This document shows positions 43,691 to 54,100 of a stretch of 64,000 nucleotides of DNA, one piece after another (positions within the stretch are counted from its first letter, which is position 1; each line of letters starts with the position of its first letter). Below the pieces are notes generated by a model. The model was given only the letters and a program-made list of their open reading frames with translations. It had not been told where the DNA came from and did not search any database. The stretch covers positions 1-64,000 of the forward strand of contig NZ_JACCBZ010000006.1 in assembly GCF_013408825.1 (NCBI RefSeq). Reading direction: 5' to 3'. The stretch comes from Mucilaginibacter tundrae (GTDB taxonomy: Bacteria > Bacteroidota > Bacteroidia > Sphingobacteriales > Sphingobacteriaceae). Made by a program: the position numbers and the translations under genes.

Positions 43691-43875
43691 GAACCGGAAT
43701 TTAACGGATTTTTTGAATTTACAAGATATAATCCGTTGCTGTCCGAAGTTTAAAACTTCGGACTAACTATGACTGTAGTCTCAAACTACAGTCATACAGG
43801 TTCGTAGACAAAGTCTACGAACAGCAGAGTTAATCAATATCCTGCAAATCCTATAAATCTGTTCAATCCTGGTTC
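43691..43875. repeat. 185-bp element with terminal inverted repeats and three inner hairpins
   Basis: The ends 43691-43727 and 43839-43875 are inverted repeats of about 37 bases (about 28 of 37 match by eye, outer GAACC/GGTTC perfect). Inside are three perfect hairpins in a row: 43741-43763 (11-bp stem), 43769-43795 (11-bp stem) and 43800-43822 (10-bp stem). It fills the gap between glnN and the convergent ClC gene. It codes for nothing and may be a miniature mobile element or a nested palindromic repeat. Confidence 0.75.
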
Positions 43876-43878
43876 AGG

Positions 43879-45684
43879 CTATATCTTAGCAAAAAGATCC
43901 GTTTCCTTATGTTGCTTGATGATCAGATCGCGGTACTTGGAAAGTAATGCGGATTTAGATATAAAACCTAAGAATACACCATCTTTAACTACCGGAAGCT
44001 GCCAGGCATCCAGTGCATCAAAAACTTCCATAATACTGCTTACTGGTTGGTAATAATCTATTATAGTAGGCGGCGGGGTCATGATCTCTTCGATCGTAGC
44101 GGAAGATTCCCGTTGGTTAAATAATTGTTTGCGAACCTGATCCATTAATATCACGCCGTCCATCTCCCCCTCATCATCCAAAACAGCAAAAATATTCGCA
44201 TCGGTATTTGACAGGATATGATAAAAATCGCTGATCAGCATTGATTTGTTTAACACATTCGAGCTTTTATTAATAATGCTATCCAACCTAATGGCATCAA
44301 GCATATTAAAATCATGGTCGGGATATAGGTTTTGTTCGTGGATCAACTCTTTCCAGTACATATTGTATGGATTGTATATGCGGGATATCACATAGGATAT
44401 TGCTGATACGATCATTAACGGAATAAACAATACATAGCCGCCCGTTATTTCGGCAATAAGGAATATAGCGGTTAACGGTGCGTGCATTACCCCGCTTAAT
44501 GCGCCTGCCATGCCTACCGCTATAAAATTACTTACACTTAAATGCACCAAACCTGTTTGATTTACGGCAAAGGCTACAAATAGGCCTAAAAAAGCCCCTG
44601 TAAACATTGTTGGGGCAAATGTACCCCCATTACCACCAGAGCCTATGGTAATGCCCGCTGCCACAATTTTCATAAATACCAACCCGGCTATAAACAACAA
44701 CATTACCAATGGATAATCTAACCATCCGGGAAATAATGTTTCGTTTTTTAAGGCATCAATATTACCATTTAATATACCTTGTAAATGGCTGTAACCCTCG
44801 CCAAACAAAGCCGGGAATATCATAATAATCACACCCAATATTAACCCGCCGGCGAGCGCCCTCTGATAGCGGTTATATTTTTTAAATATACCATGCTCCA
44901 GCATCCCTGCTATTTTAGATATGTATACCGAAATCCAACCGCTGAATAAACCAAGTATTACATAAAAAGGGATCGCATTTAAAACCCATCCGCCGGTAAC
45001 CAGGTGAAAAAGCTGTCCTGAATATAATAATTTAGATACCACCACGCCTGTTGCCGAAGCTATTAGCAAAGGGATAAACGTGGGGATTGTTATCTCGCCT
45101 ATCAATATTTCTAACGAAAATAAAACGCCTGCAATGGGGCTGTTAAATACCGCGGCAATGCCTGCCGAAGCGCCCGCTGCAATTAAAACCGTTTTTTCGT
45201 ATGGGCTAAGGTTGAAAAACTTGCCTGTGTTTGAGCCCAACGCTGCTCCCATAACCACAATTGGCGCTTCCAGACCTGATGAACCACCGAAGCCAACCGT
45301 TAAAGAGCTTGTGGCCAAATGGGCATAAACATTGTTGATTTTAATATTTGAACGATTGCGTTTTATATTGATGATAATACGGCCTATGCCTTTTTCGATA
45401 TGGTCTCGATTGATGACGTGCTGATAAAAAACAGTAAGCAGGATGCCCAGCGCCGGTAAAAAAGCAAAAGCTAAATGATAATACAGGTGAGAGGCAATAT
45501 CTTTGCTTAGCTCTTCCATTAAGCCTACTACATACTTTAATAAAATAGCGGATAAACCACCCAAAAGGCCAACCACAACACTACAATAAATTAAAAAATT
45601 ACGCTGTATGTTCCTTTTTAAACGCCATTTATTTATTTTGTTGGCGACCCTTTTTGCTAACTTAATATACCCCGGATACTGCAA
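43879..45684 (-). CDS. ClC-family chloride channel/transporter with CBS domains
   Basis: A 601-aa membrane protein with the ClC core (about residues 30-430): GGSSGLEAPIVVMGAALGS containing the gating-type Glu, GIAAVFNSPIAGVLFSLE and GSGGNGGTFAPTMFTGAFLG. Two CBS domains follow at about 455-600 (a pair of regulatory repeats that usually bind adenine nucleotides). It exchanges chloride and protons or conducts chloride. The gene is convergent with glnN across the 185-bp element. Confidence 0.9.
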   Translation of the reverse strand: MQYPGYIKLAKRVANKINKWRLKRNIQRNFLIYCSVVVGLLGGLSAILLKYVVGLMEELSKDIASHLYYHLAFAFLPALGILLTVFYQHVINRDHIEKGIGRIIINIKRNRSNIKINNVYAHLATSSLTVGFGGSSGLEAPIVVMGAALGSNTGKFFNLSPYEKTVLIAAGASAGIAAVFNSPIAGVLFSLEILIGEITIPTFIPLLIASATGVVVSKLLYSGQLFHLVTGGWVLNAIPFYVILGLFSGWISVYISKIAGMLEHGIFKKYNRYQRALAGGLILGVIIMIFPALFGEGYSHLQGILNGNIDALKNETLFPGWLDYPLVMLLFIAGLVFMKIVAAGITIGSGGNGGTFAPTMFTGAFLGLFVAFAVNQTGLVHLSVSNFIAVGMAGALSGVMHAPLTAIFLIAEITGGYVLFIPLMIVSAISYVISRIYNPYNMYWKELIHEQNLYPDHDFNMLDAIRLDSIINKSSNVLNKSMLISDFYHILSNTDANIFAVLDDEGEMDGVILMDQVRKQLFNQRESSATIEEIMTPPPTIIDYYQPVSSIMEVFDALDAWQLPVVKDGVFLGFISKSALLSKYRDLIIKQHKETDLFAKI

Positions 45685-45699
45685 AGTAGTTGATTTGAG

Positions 45700-45729
45700 T
45701 TTGATAAAAATTAATAAGCGCTATATTTG
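45700..45729 (+). promoter_or_regulatory. Promoter of purM
   Basis: TTTG (45700-45703), 18 bases, TATATTTG (45722-45729). The box ends three bases before the ATG at 45733, so the mRNA is probably leaderless. Confidence 0.7.
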
Positions 45730-45732
45730 CCC

Positions 45733-46914
45733 ATGATTTCTTCGCAAAGATATGATCTCCGAGGCGTATCCGCATCAAAAGATGATGTACATAATGCAAT
45801 TAAAAATATCGATAAAGGTATTTTTCCGAAAGCTTTTTGCAAAATAGTGCCTGATATATTAACCAACGACGACGCGTATTGTAATATTATGCATGCCGAT
45901 GGAGCTGGTACAAAATCGTCACTAGCTTATACTTATTGGAAAGAAACTGGTGACATATCCGTTTGGCGCGGCATAGCGCAGGACGCTATCATCATGAACC
46001 TGGACGACTTGCTTTGTGTGGGTGCTATTGATAATATTTTACTGTCATCAACCATCGGCAGAAACAAAAACCTGATCCCAGGCGATGTTATTGCTGCAAT
46101 TATAAACGGCACGGAAGAGATTTTGGCTGAGTTAAGAGATGCAGGCATAGGCATTTATTCAACCGGTGGCGAAACGGCAGATGTGGGCGATCTGGTTCGC
46201 ACTATTATTGTGGACTCCACCGTTACCTGCCGTATGAAACGTGATGAGGTAATATCAAACCATAACATTAAACCGGGTGATGTGATTGTTGGCCTTAGTT
46301 CATACGGACAGGCTACATATGAAAAGGAATATAATGGCGGGATGGGTTCAAACGGGCTTACGTCGGCAAGGCACGATGTTTTCAACAAATCGATAGCTGA
46401 AAAATATCCTGAAAGCTATGACGCGGCAGTGCCATCTGATCTGGTATTCTCGGGCAGTAAAAAATTAACAGATATGGTTGATATTGGCAACGGCCAATCC
46501 ATAACAGCAGGTAAGTTGGTATTATCGCCTACACGCACCTATGCCCCTATCATCAAAAAAATGCTTGATGGCTACCGTAGCCAGATACACGGCATGGTGC
46601 ATTGCAGTGGCGGCGCGCAAACTAAAGTATTGCATTTTATTGATGATCTGCATATCATCAAAAACAACCTGTTCCCGGTGCCACCTTTGTTTAAATTGAT
46701 ACAGGAAGAATCAAAAACCAGCTGGCAGGAAATGTACAAGGTATTTAATATGGGGCACCGTATGGAACTTTACGTACCGCAGGAGATTGCCCAGAACTTG
46801 ATCGAGATATCAAAAAGCTTTAATGTGGACGCGCAAATCATTGGCCGTGTAGAAGCCACTGATAAAAAACAGGTGACTATACAATCGGAATTTGGCGAGT
46901 TTGTATATAATTAA
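45733..46914 (+). CDS. purM: Phosphoribosylformylglycinamidine cyclo-ligase PurM
   Basis: A 393-aa AIR synthase, the fifth step of purine synthesis (FGAM to AIR with ATP). Core motifs are HADGAGTKSSLAY near residue 55, MNLDDLLCVGA near 88 and GGETADVGDLVRT near 145. The start was set at the ATG 45733 instead of the TTG at 45727 because the TTG lies inside the -7 box. It is placed far from purL and stands alone, ending in a strong bidirectional hairpin. Confidence 0.92.
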   Translation: MISSQRYDLRGVSASKDDVHNAIKNIDKGIFPKAFCKIVPDILTNDDAYCNIMHADGAGTKSSLAYTYWKETGDISVWRGIAQDAIIMNLDDLLCVGAIDNILLSSTIGRNKNLIPGDVIAAIINGTEEILAELRDAGIGIYSTGGETADVGDLVRTIIVDSTVTCRMKRDEVISNHNIKPGDVIVGLSSYGQATYEKEYNGGMGSNGLTSARHDVFNKSIAEKYPESYDAAVPSDLVFSGSKKLTDMVDIGNGQSITAGKLVLSPTRTYAPIIKKMLDGYRSQIHGMVHCSGGAQTKVLHFIDDLHIIKNNLFPVPPLFKLIQEESKTSWQEMYKVFNMGHRMELYVPQEIAQNLIEISKSFNVDAQIIGRVEATDKKQVTIQSEFGEFVYN

Positions 46915-46928
46915 AATCAGATTTATAT

Positions 46929-46967
46929 AAAACAGAAGCGCCCCGAAATTCGGGGCGCTTCTGTTTT
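46929..46967. terminator. Bidirectional terminator between purM and lipoprotein gene
   Basis: A 17-bp perfect stem with a GC-rich core (GCGCCCCG) and a 5-base loop has A-rich and T-rich arms, so it can end transcripts from both convergent genes. Confidence 0.9.
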
Positions 46968-46982
46968 ATATGTTTTGTTGGA

Positions 46983-48134
46983 TTATTGTTGAGGAACCCA
47001 AGCAGTTCCACTCCATTGGAAATAATAAGTTGTTAGTACATCTCCACCATTAACATAAGCCGGATAAACCACGGCATAGTTAGTATTAGTTACCGGCGAT
47101 GGCTCAGCCGTTTTAAGCACGAATGTGAAGGCAGCATCCAGCTCAGTAGCTGACCATGCGCTTTCGAAATCAAAGTAACTTCCAAGATTTGTTAGTACTG
47201 AAGCTGAAGCACCAGTAAGTGTACCTGAATTCGCGATATTCGTCATATCAGTTTTAGTTAAAGTATACGTAATAACCGGTAGTGGCTGTACATAACCCCA
47301 TATACCATTAGCCTTGATAAAGTTTATAGTAACCGGGAAGCTGTAAGGTGATACAAACTTACTGCCATTATACTCTAAAGGCTGTACCCTTTGGTAATCA
47401 GCGGTTGCGCTTACATAATAATTGTAGCTAACATAAACAATATCACCTGTTTTTATAGTATCAGTTATAGTTACATCATTATTAACTAATGCACCTAAAG
47501 TTTGCGGCAGATTGGTAGTTGTACTTGAGGTGATCTGATTATACTTACCTACACCTAAAGTGGTATACTGTGCCGGCTGCAAAGTATATATTGCATGCCA
47601 TGAACCATTTAAATAAAGGAATGAATATGGCACCGCAGGAAGTGTACCAGTAGGATAAATTGTCCAGGTGATCAACTTTAACGTATTATTTGGAACACTT
47701 GGGAATTTATACGGTAACCACTGCAATAATTGTGCGACACTAAAATCGGTATACTTATTGCCTGGCAGCAATAAATAATCTGCAGCAGTTAATGTATAGG
47801 CGTCATCTGTAAGTACGCTATCTGCTTCTGTAAATGAAGCAGGTGTTTGGGTATATGTAATCGCTGCGGTTGATTTGTTAGCAGCGGCTGGATATTCAGT
47901 ATTCAAAATTGTGGCGATACCATTTTGTGCATCAGTACCATTTTTAAAACTAAATGATGTAGACGCATAATTAGACGATGGTAGCTCCTTGTAATCGCTG
48001 CTTTGCAGCGTTAAAATTAATTTTTGAACCATCGCGTCAGCTGGTAACGGTAATACTGAATGCAACGCCGGTTCCTTTTGACATGCCGTAAAGGCTAATG
48101 CAATAAAAGCCATTAAATAATATATCTTTTTCAT
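46983..48134 (-). CDS. Lipoprotein of unknown function, partner of TonB receptor
   Basis: Not assigned to a family. The 383-aa product has a lipoprotein signal (LAFTAC at residues 13-18, Cys18) and a beta-rich repeated texture (many YxxP, aromatic and Thr/Ser residues), fitting a surface or periplasmic lipoprotein. It starts 15 bases after the TonB receptor gene at 48150-50810 and is cotranscribed. By analogy with other receptor/lipoprotein pairs it may bind the same substrate, but it is not SusD-like by eye. Confidence 0.7.
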   Translation of the reverse strand: MKKIYYLMAFIALAFTACQKEPALHSVLPLPADAMVQKLILTLQSSDYKELPSSNYASTSFSFKNGTDAQNGIATILNTEYPAAANKSTAAITYTQTPASFTEADSVLTDDAYTLTAADYLLLPGNKYTDFSVAQLLQWLPYKFPSVPNNTLKLITWTIYPTGTLPAVPYSFLYLNGSWHAIYTLQPAQYTTLGVGKYNQITSSTTTNLPQTLGALVNNDVTITDTIKTGDIVYVSYNYYVSATADYQRVQPLEYNGSKFVSPYSFPVTINFIKANGIWGYVQPLPVITYTLTKTDMTNIANSGTLTGASASVLTNLGSYFDFESAWSATELDAAFTFVLKTAEPSPVTNTNYAVVYPAYVNGGDVLTTYYFQWSGTAWVPQQ

Positions 48135-48149
48135 AATTAAAATTTTGTG

Positions 48150-50810
48150 TTAAAATCTAATTTTAAGAGTTGTTGTAAATGTTCTTGCCAGCATATAATC
48201 AACAGCAATGTTTGATTGGCCATTAACTATCAGTGCACCGGTTCCTGTATAGTCCTCTGCATCTGTAATTACTTTTGAGTTCAATAAGTTATTTACAGTA
48301 CCGATCAATTCAGCATCAAAACCATTCATTTTAAATTTGTAAGCCGCGTTCATTTTCCATAATGCATAATTAGGAATTACGTATGGATGTTGATTTTGAC
48401 TGGTATACTCGGTAAATGGTACGTAAGAAGTATAATTCCAATAGTAGTTACATGAAACACCTATTTTCAATTGTGGTACAACTTTCACTTCTGCAAAAGC
48501 TTGCATCATATCCTGAGGAGTATCGCCTATTTTTTCATTTTTCAAGAAAACTTTAGCTTGTGTAGGACCAGCAGATCCATCAGCATTAATTACTGATGCC
48601 GGGCCTGCGTTTGCAGTGTAGTAGTTATCTTCTACAGTAACCATACCACCTAATAATAATTGCTGTACAGGCCTGTAAGTTAATTCTGCCTCAACACCTT
48701 CATACATTGAATTGGCTCCTGAAACATTTATGGTAGCTAAAGCGCCTGTTTCTTGGTCGGTAGCTGTTGCAGTTAGTGTTCTGTCTATATATGATGTTCT
48801 GTAAGCATCCAATTTCAAGCTAAAAGTTGAAATTTTATAATTATATCCCAACTCATAATCGAATAACTTTTCAGTAATAGGATTAGCGTTAATTTGGTTG
48901 GTGTAGTTTTCAAATACACCTGCAAAATATGGAGGTTTAGTTAAGTAACCAACATTGGCATACACGTTCATCTGTGAATTGATGTTGTAGTTTGCGCCAC
49001 CTTTTAACTGGTAAGTAGTAAAATCCACCCATTTGCTTTTTTGCGCCGGATCGCTATCAAGATAGTTAAAGTAATCTCTTCTTGCATCAGCATCTTCAGA
49101 TCCTGATACGGTTACGAAAGCTGTAAAATTGTTTTTTGAATATTCAGCCTGGGCAAATGCACCACCTGATTCAACATAATCACGATTATAAAAATCAATT
49201 TTACCACCAACACCCACATTATCAATTGGGTTATTAATATCACCGTAACCGCTACCCTTAGCTGTACTGCCAGTACGGTCATATGCTACGTAACTTCCTC
49301 CTAAAAGATCGGTAACCTCATCATAGTGGTTACCTACGTAATATCTTAAATCCACACCAGCTTCCAGGTCGATATATTTACCTAACAATGTTCTGTAAGT
49401 GCTTCTTAAACCAGCCCAATCGGTTTGCGAGTGCGAGTCATATCCATATGTGGTTGACGCACCGTTGGCATTAGCTGCATTTGTCGCTTCTATTGCAGTA
49501 TAATCAATCGGAGTATATTCGTTTCCTGATCTTGGAAGTGTGCTGAATGATTGATTTGAGCCTGTGCCATACATTAAGCCGCCGCCGCCGCCGTCACCAA
49601 TCATGCCATATAATACGGTTGATAAGCTTGATTTGCTGTTGATACTCCACTCATGGTTGATAGACAAGATAGGCTCGCTGTAAAAGTTATTATATGGGTT
49701 ATAAGTTTGTCCATCTTTATAACCATAATAACTATTCCATGCGAGGCCTTGCGGTGCACCCAGGTAACCAGGGGTGTTTGTATTTATACCATTAGCAGTG
49801 CTTGCAATAGGTGTTAACGCCTGCTCAGGTCTTTGACCGTGAGTTTGGTCGGTACCTATTAATGTTAATGATATGGTTTGTGAAGGTGTTAATATTTTTG
49901 AAAGGTTAAAGAAGTAGTCATAGCCCTTAAAATTCGAACCGTCAAACGGGAAGGCACCTTCAGTGCGTGAGCCTTCGAAAGTTGCGGCCCAACCACCTGC
50001 GGTTAATCCTGTAGAAACCATTACAGCGGTCTTATTCCATCCATCAGAACCAATACCTTCTGAAACAAATCCTCCGGCTTGTTGATCTGTTGTACGGGTG
50101 GTAACATTTACTGTACCACCAAATGCCGGAACAATAATTTTATTTGCACCAATACCACGTTGAACCTGGATAGAACGTGTAACGTCAGTAATACCTGAAA
50201 AATCAGACCAATATAATGCGCCTGTTTCAGGGTCATTTACCGGGATACCATTTACAGTGTAAGCCACGTTACCATTACCTGAACGGCTTGAGAAACCTCT
50301 AATGCTGATACGTTGATCACCGTAACCGCCGTCGCCGTCTGTAGCAAAAACACCTGGTACACCTATTAACAGGTCTGGAATATCGCCGTTGCCGATATGC
50401 TCATCAATAAACTCCTGGCTGATTGTTGTAACAGCAACCGGAGTTTTTCTATCGATGGCAACGTCGGCCGTAATAGTAACTTCTTTCATTGACGATGAAT
50501 TTGGGCTTAATAGAACGGTGCCTAAATTTTTGTCTTCATCACCAACGTGGAAAGATTGCGGCACATAACCAACAAAAGTAACTACGATTGTTTGGCCACC
50601 AGCCGGTACTTTAAGTTTGAATGAGCCATCTAATGAGGCTGTAGTGGCGGTAGTAGTCCCTTTTACAACAATAGTGGCACCTACCAAAGGTTCACGGGTT
50701 ATTGTATCAATTACTTTACCTGTAATGTGAATTTGAGCATTTGCAACTTGTGCCAATGCCGCGCACATTGTAAAAACGGAAATGAATAATGAGAGTAAAT
50801 ACTTCCTCAT
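48150..50810 (-). CDS. TonB-dependent receptor
   Basis: An 886-aa outer-membrane transporter. After a signal peptide (residues 1-25) comes a carboxypeptidase-regulatory-like domain (about 27-110, ITGKVIDTITREPLVGATIVVKG), then a plug (VAIDRKTPVAVTTISQEFI) and a beta-barrel ending ARTFTTTLKIRF with a terminal Phe. It imports an unknown substrate using TonB energy. A siderophore or other metal chelate is possible, but no clear indicator is present. A minus-strand TATCTTTG box is at 50854-50861. Confidence 0.9.
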   Translation of the reverse strand: MRKYLLSLFISVFTMCAALAQVANAQIHITGKVIDTITREPLVGATIVVKGTTTATTASLDGSFKLKVPAGGQTIVVTFVGYVPQSFHVGDEDKNLGTVLLSPNSSSMKEVTITADVAIDRKTPVAVTTISQEFIDEHIGNGDIPDLLIGVPGVFATDGDGGYGDQRISIRGFSSRSGNGNVAYTVNGIPVNDPETGALYWSDFSGITDVTRSIQVQRGIGANKIIVPAFGGTVNVTTRTTDQQAGGFVSEGIGSDGWNKTAVMVSTGLTAGGWAATFEGSRTEGAFPFDGSNFKGYDYFFNLSKILTPSQTISLTLIGTDQTHGQRPEQALTPIASTANGINTNTPGYLGAPQGLAWNSYYGYKDGQTYNPYNNFYSEPILSINHEWSINSKSSLSTVLYGMIGDGGGGGLMYGTGSNQSFSTLPRSGNEYTPIDYTAIEATNAANANGASTTYGYDSHSQTDWAGLRSTYRTLLGKYIDLEAGVDLRYYVGNHYDEVTDLLGGSYVAYDRTGSTAKGSGYGDINNPIDNVGVGGKIDFYNRDYVESGGAFAQAEYSKNNFTAFVTVSGSEDADARRDYFNYLDSDPAQKSKWVDFTTYQLKGGANYNINSQMNVYANVGYLTKPPYFAGVFENYTNQINANPITEKLFDYELGYNYKISTFSLKLDAYRTSYIDRTLTATATDQETGALATINVSGANSMYEGVEAELTYRPVQQLLLGGMVTVEDNYYTANAGPASVINADGSAGPTQAKVFLKNEKIGDTPQDMMQAFAEVKVVPQLKIGVSCNYYWNYTSYVPFTEYTSQNQHPYVIPNYALWKMNAAYKFKMNGFDAELIGTVNNLLNSKVITDAEDYTGTGALIVNGQSNIAVDYMLARTFTTTLKIRF

Positions 50811-51140
50811 ACTTGCTTTGTTTTTATGAATTAATGAATCAGTTGATTAGCGGCAAAGATAATTGGCAGAACCTTAGCCAATATTAAGTGAATATTAACA
50901 AACGTTGAATATTTACTAACATTAACGATTTTTATTAAGTAAATTTTTAAACAAAAGTGCCTTTAAGTGTAAAAATCGCACATTTTGTAGAAATTCTGAG
51001 TTTTCATCAATCAACAATGTAACAAAATTGTTACAATATAATAAATTCCAATTGCCTGTAATTGAACCCATTAAATAAAGTGAATTAACACCAAAAAAGC
51101 CGGCTTAAGCCGGCTTTTTATATTACAAGTTAACTGTAAC
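50811..51140. other. Spacer between the two TonB-dependent receptor genes
   Basis: No gene is seen. It holds the possible -7 box TATCTTTG (50854-50861, minus) for the downstream receptor and the terminator at 51094-51119. The rest is AT-rich. Confidence 0.5.
51094..51119 (-). terminator. Terminator after Oar-like receptor gene
   Basis: A 26-bp perfect palindrome built on AAAAAGCCGGCTT, with T-run on either strand, lies 22 bases beyond the stop at 51141. Confidence 0.9.
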
Positions 51141-54100
51141 TTAATTAAAAATATACCTTAAACCTAGTTGTGCCTGGTAACGTGATAGTTGAGAAACATC
51201 ATTGATAAATGATGTTGTTACCGGTGTGTTAGTTGTTTTATTCAATAAAGGGAATGAATAAGTAGGTTGCCCAGCCACGTTATTACCTACATAGTGAAGG
51301 ATTGTGGTATTACCTGTCGCAACTCCGTTAAATGAATCCTGGTACAAGCCCCAGTTTTTATTTAATAAGTTACCTACGTTAATAATGTCCAATGATACTT
51401 CAAGGGTGTTTTTAGATTTTCCTGCTACGATATAAAAATCCTGAACAACTTTAAAGTCGAACCTTTTGTAATAAGGTAATATTACGCCGTTTCTTTCGGC
51501 AAACTGGCCCCTGTGGCTCTTTAGATATTTATCCTGGTTAATGAATGCATTCAACTGGTTCCATTGTGTTTGAGCAGTTCCTGGGTTGGTTGATGCATCA
51601 GGTACTAGAATAATGTCATTTTGAGTTTTAGGGATATACATTAAATCATTTGTAGCGCCGTCATTATTAGGGTCGCCGCTGGTGATGTATGATACCGCGC
51701 CATTATTAGCCATTTCAAACAATACACCTACAGAAGTAGCGCCGTGGCCAAAATAATCCTTTTTGTACATTAATGAACCGATTACACGGTTAGGCTGAAC
51801 GTATGTACTATTTGAAAGGTTATCGCCATTTGGATTACCTGCAACATCGCGCGAGCTCCATATTGTACTTGCTGTAGAACCACCATCATTAACATCCAAT
51901 GAACCGCTATGGGTATAGGCAACATTAAAATAGAAACCACCAACAAAAGTTTTTTGTATCTGGCCGGTAACGAAGTAAGAATCGCCTTTATTAGTATTTG
52001 TTAAATAATATAAGCCGGTGATTGAAGGGTTTGCCGCAGTAGCCGCAGATGCCGCGGGAGTTGTATTTTTTGACGTATAACGAATTTGACCTCCTGAGTT
52101 AGGCAAAGTAGTATATCCATCAGACAGAACTAAATTCTCCGTGTAGATTGCATTAATATCTTTGGTATAAGCACCTTCGATAGTTGCAACAACGCCCCAA
52201 CCTAATTTTTGGTCGATAGCTAAGTTAGACCGGAATACTTTAGGGTATTTAAGGTTTGGATCTGTAATGTCCAACTCATAAGAAGTATTCGCCGCACCTG
52301 CAGTGGCCGGATGATTTGCATTAACATTTGGATTGAAAACTAACTGATTGTTTTGGGCAGCTGTATTGCCTGCCGCGCCTTTTACTATAGTATACGAACC
52401 AAATAGCACGCCGTTGTTTGATGCCTGGTTTGAGATCCATACAAAAGGAACTGTACCTGAGAACAACCCTGTACCACCGCGAACTTGCGTTGTACCATCG
52501 CCGTTCACATCCCAGTTAAAACCAACCCTTGGCGACAATTGAACACGGTTTTTAGGCAATACTGATGTATTTACATGTATACCTTGCTGGAACGTAAGAT
52601 CGGTTACGTTTGCATTATCTGGTAACGAAGTTGGGAATGCATCATAATCAGCACGGATACCGTATGTTAACCTGATGTTATCAGTAACATGGTATCTATC
52701 CTGTGCATAAACGCTATATATACCCGCATTAATTTTCGCGTAAGGTAAAGAGCCGCCTGCAGCAGAGTAGCGCACTGTATATGCGGCTGCAGGTAAACCA
52801 TGCAAGAAATCATACGCTGAATTATAGGTATATAGGCCATTATAATCAGGCGCAAAACCATTTTTGTAACTTTGTACTTGATCGCTGGTACCAAAGGTAA
52901 ACTCGTGTTTACCTGCATATAAGGTTAAATCATCAGAAAACTGGCCTATGTTGGTGTATAATATGTTACCAACGGTATAAAGCTCAGATCCAAAGCTTGT
53001 TTCAACTGCTGTAGATTTAACTACATCAGTTGCGGTACCTTCTGATGTACTGTTGCCAATATCAACAAAAGGTATGCTTTCGCCACCTAAGGCTGTACGG
53101 AAATCTCTTAAAGCAGAGTAACCGATAGTGGCCCTATTTGATAAACTACTGCTTATACGGCTATCTAACTCAATAATACCAATGTTAAAGTTATTATTAA
53201 TACGATATCCTGAACCGTAGAAAGGCAAACTGCTTACACCTGCATCGCGGGTACTGCCGTAACCTACACTTGTAGTACCATTTGAGTTTGAGATACCTGA
53301 GTTACTTGGCGGGTGATCTCCGTAAGATTTCAGATAGAAATATTTAGCGCTTAATGTGTTGTTTTTGTCGATGTTCCAGTCAATTTTAGCAGTTATTTTG
53401 TTACTGTAAGTATCAAAACTATAACCCTGGTAAGGCCCTGCATTGTAACCATATTTTGTTGCAAGATAGTTTTTGATCGAATCAAGCGTTGATGCTTTGG
53501 CTTGTGACACAGAACCACTTGCCCCAGAGCCTGTAGCTACATAAGGCGTAGCAGGCTGACTGATGCGCTCCTCCTCACCTGAAATAAAGTAGAATAATTT
53601 GTTTTTAATGATAGGGCCGCCAAAACTTGCGCCTACCTGATGATAGTTAAATGGCGTTTTGGTAACATTCACATCACCCGCGCTATAACCAGTAAGGCCA
53701 GTGCTGCGCAAATAATCATAAACGGTTGCCTTAAACTCATTAGTACCTGATTTTACAACAGTATTAACACCTGCGCCTGTAAAGTTACCCTGGCGAACGT
53801 CATAAGGTGCGATATCAACCTGAATCTGGTCAATCGCGTCTAATGAAATTGGTTGTGAGTTAGTTTGGCCGCCAAGCGTACTTGCTAAACCAAAAGAGTT
53901 GTTAAACAAAGCGCCGTCAACGGTAATGTTGTTAAACAAACTGCTTCTGCCACCAAAACTTAACCCGTTTGCTGATGGGGCAAGTTTTGTAAAATCACTC
54001 AATGATCTGTTTAATGTAGGTAAACCATCAATTTGTGAGCGACTTACGGTTTCGCGGGCACCGGTACGTGATGAGTTGATCACTTTTCCGCTTGTACCTG

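Noticed and set aside
43741..43822. Three hairpins as a short CRISPR array
   Set aside because: The three units differ in sequence and are palindromes without equal spacers. No cas genes are near.
45727..45732. TTG start for purM
   Set aside because: The TTG is part of the -7 box TATATTTG; the ATG at 45733 fits the promoter and the family N-terminus.
46930..46966. AAACAGA and TCTGTTT arms, resembling another TetR operator
   Set aside because: The arms are 23 bases apart and belong to the GC-rich terminator hairpin after purM, not to the 7+4+7 site.
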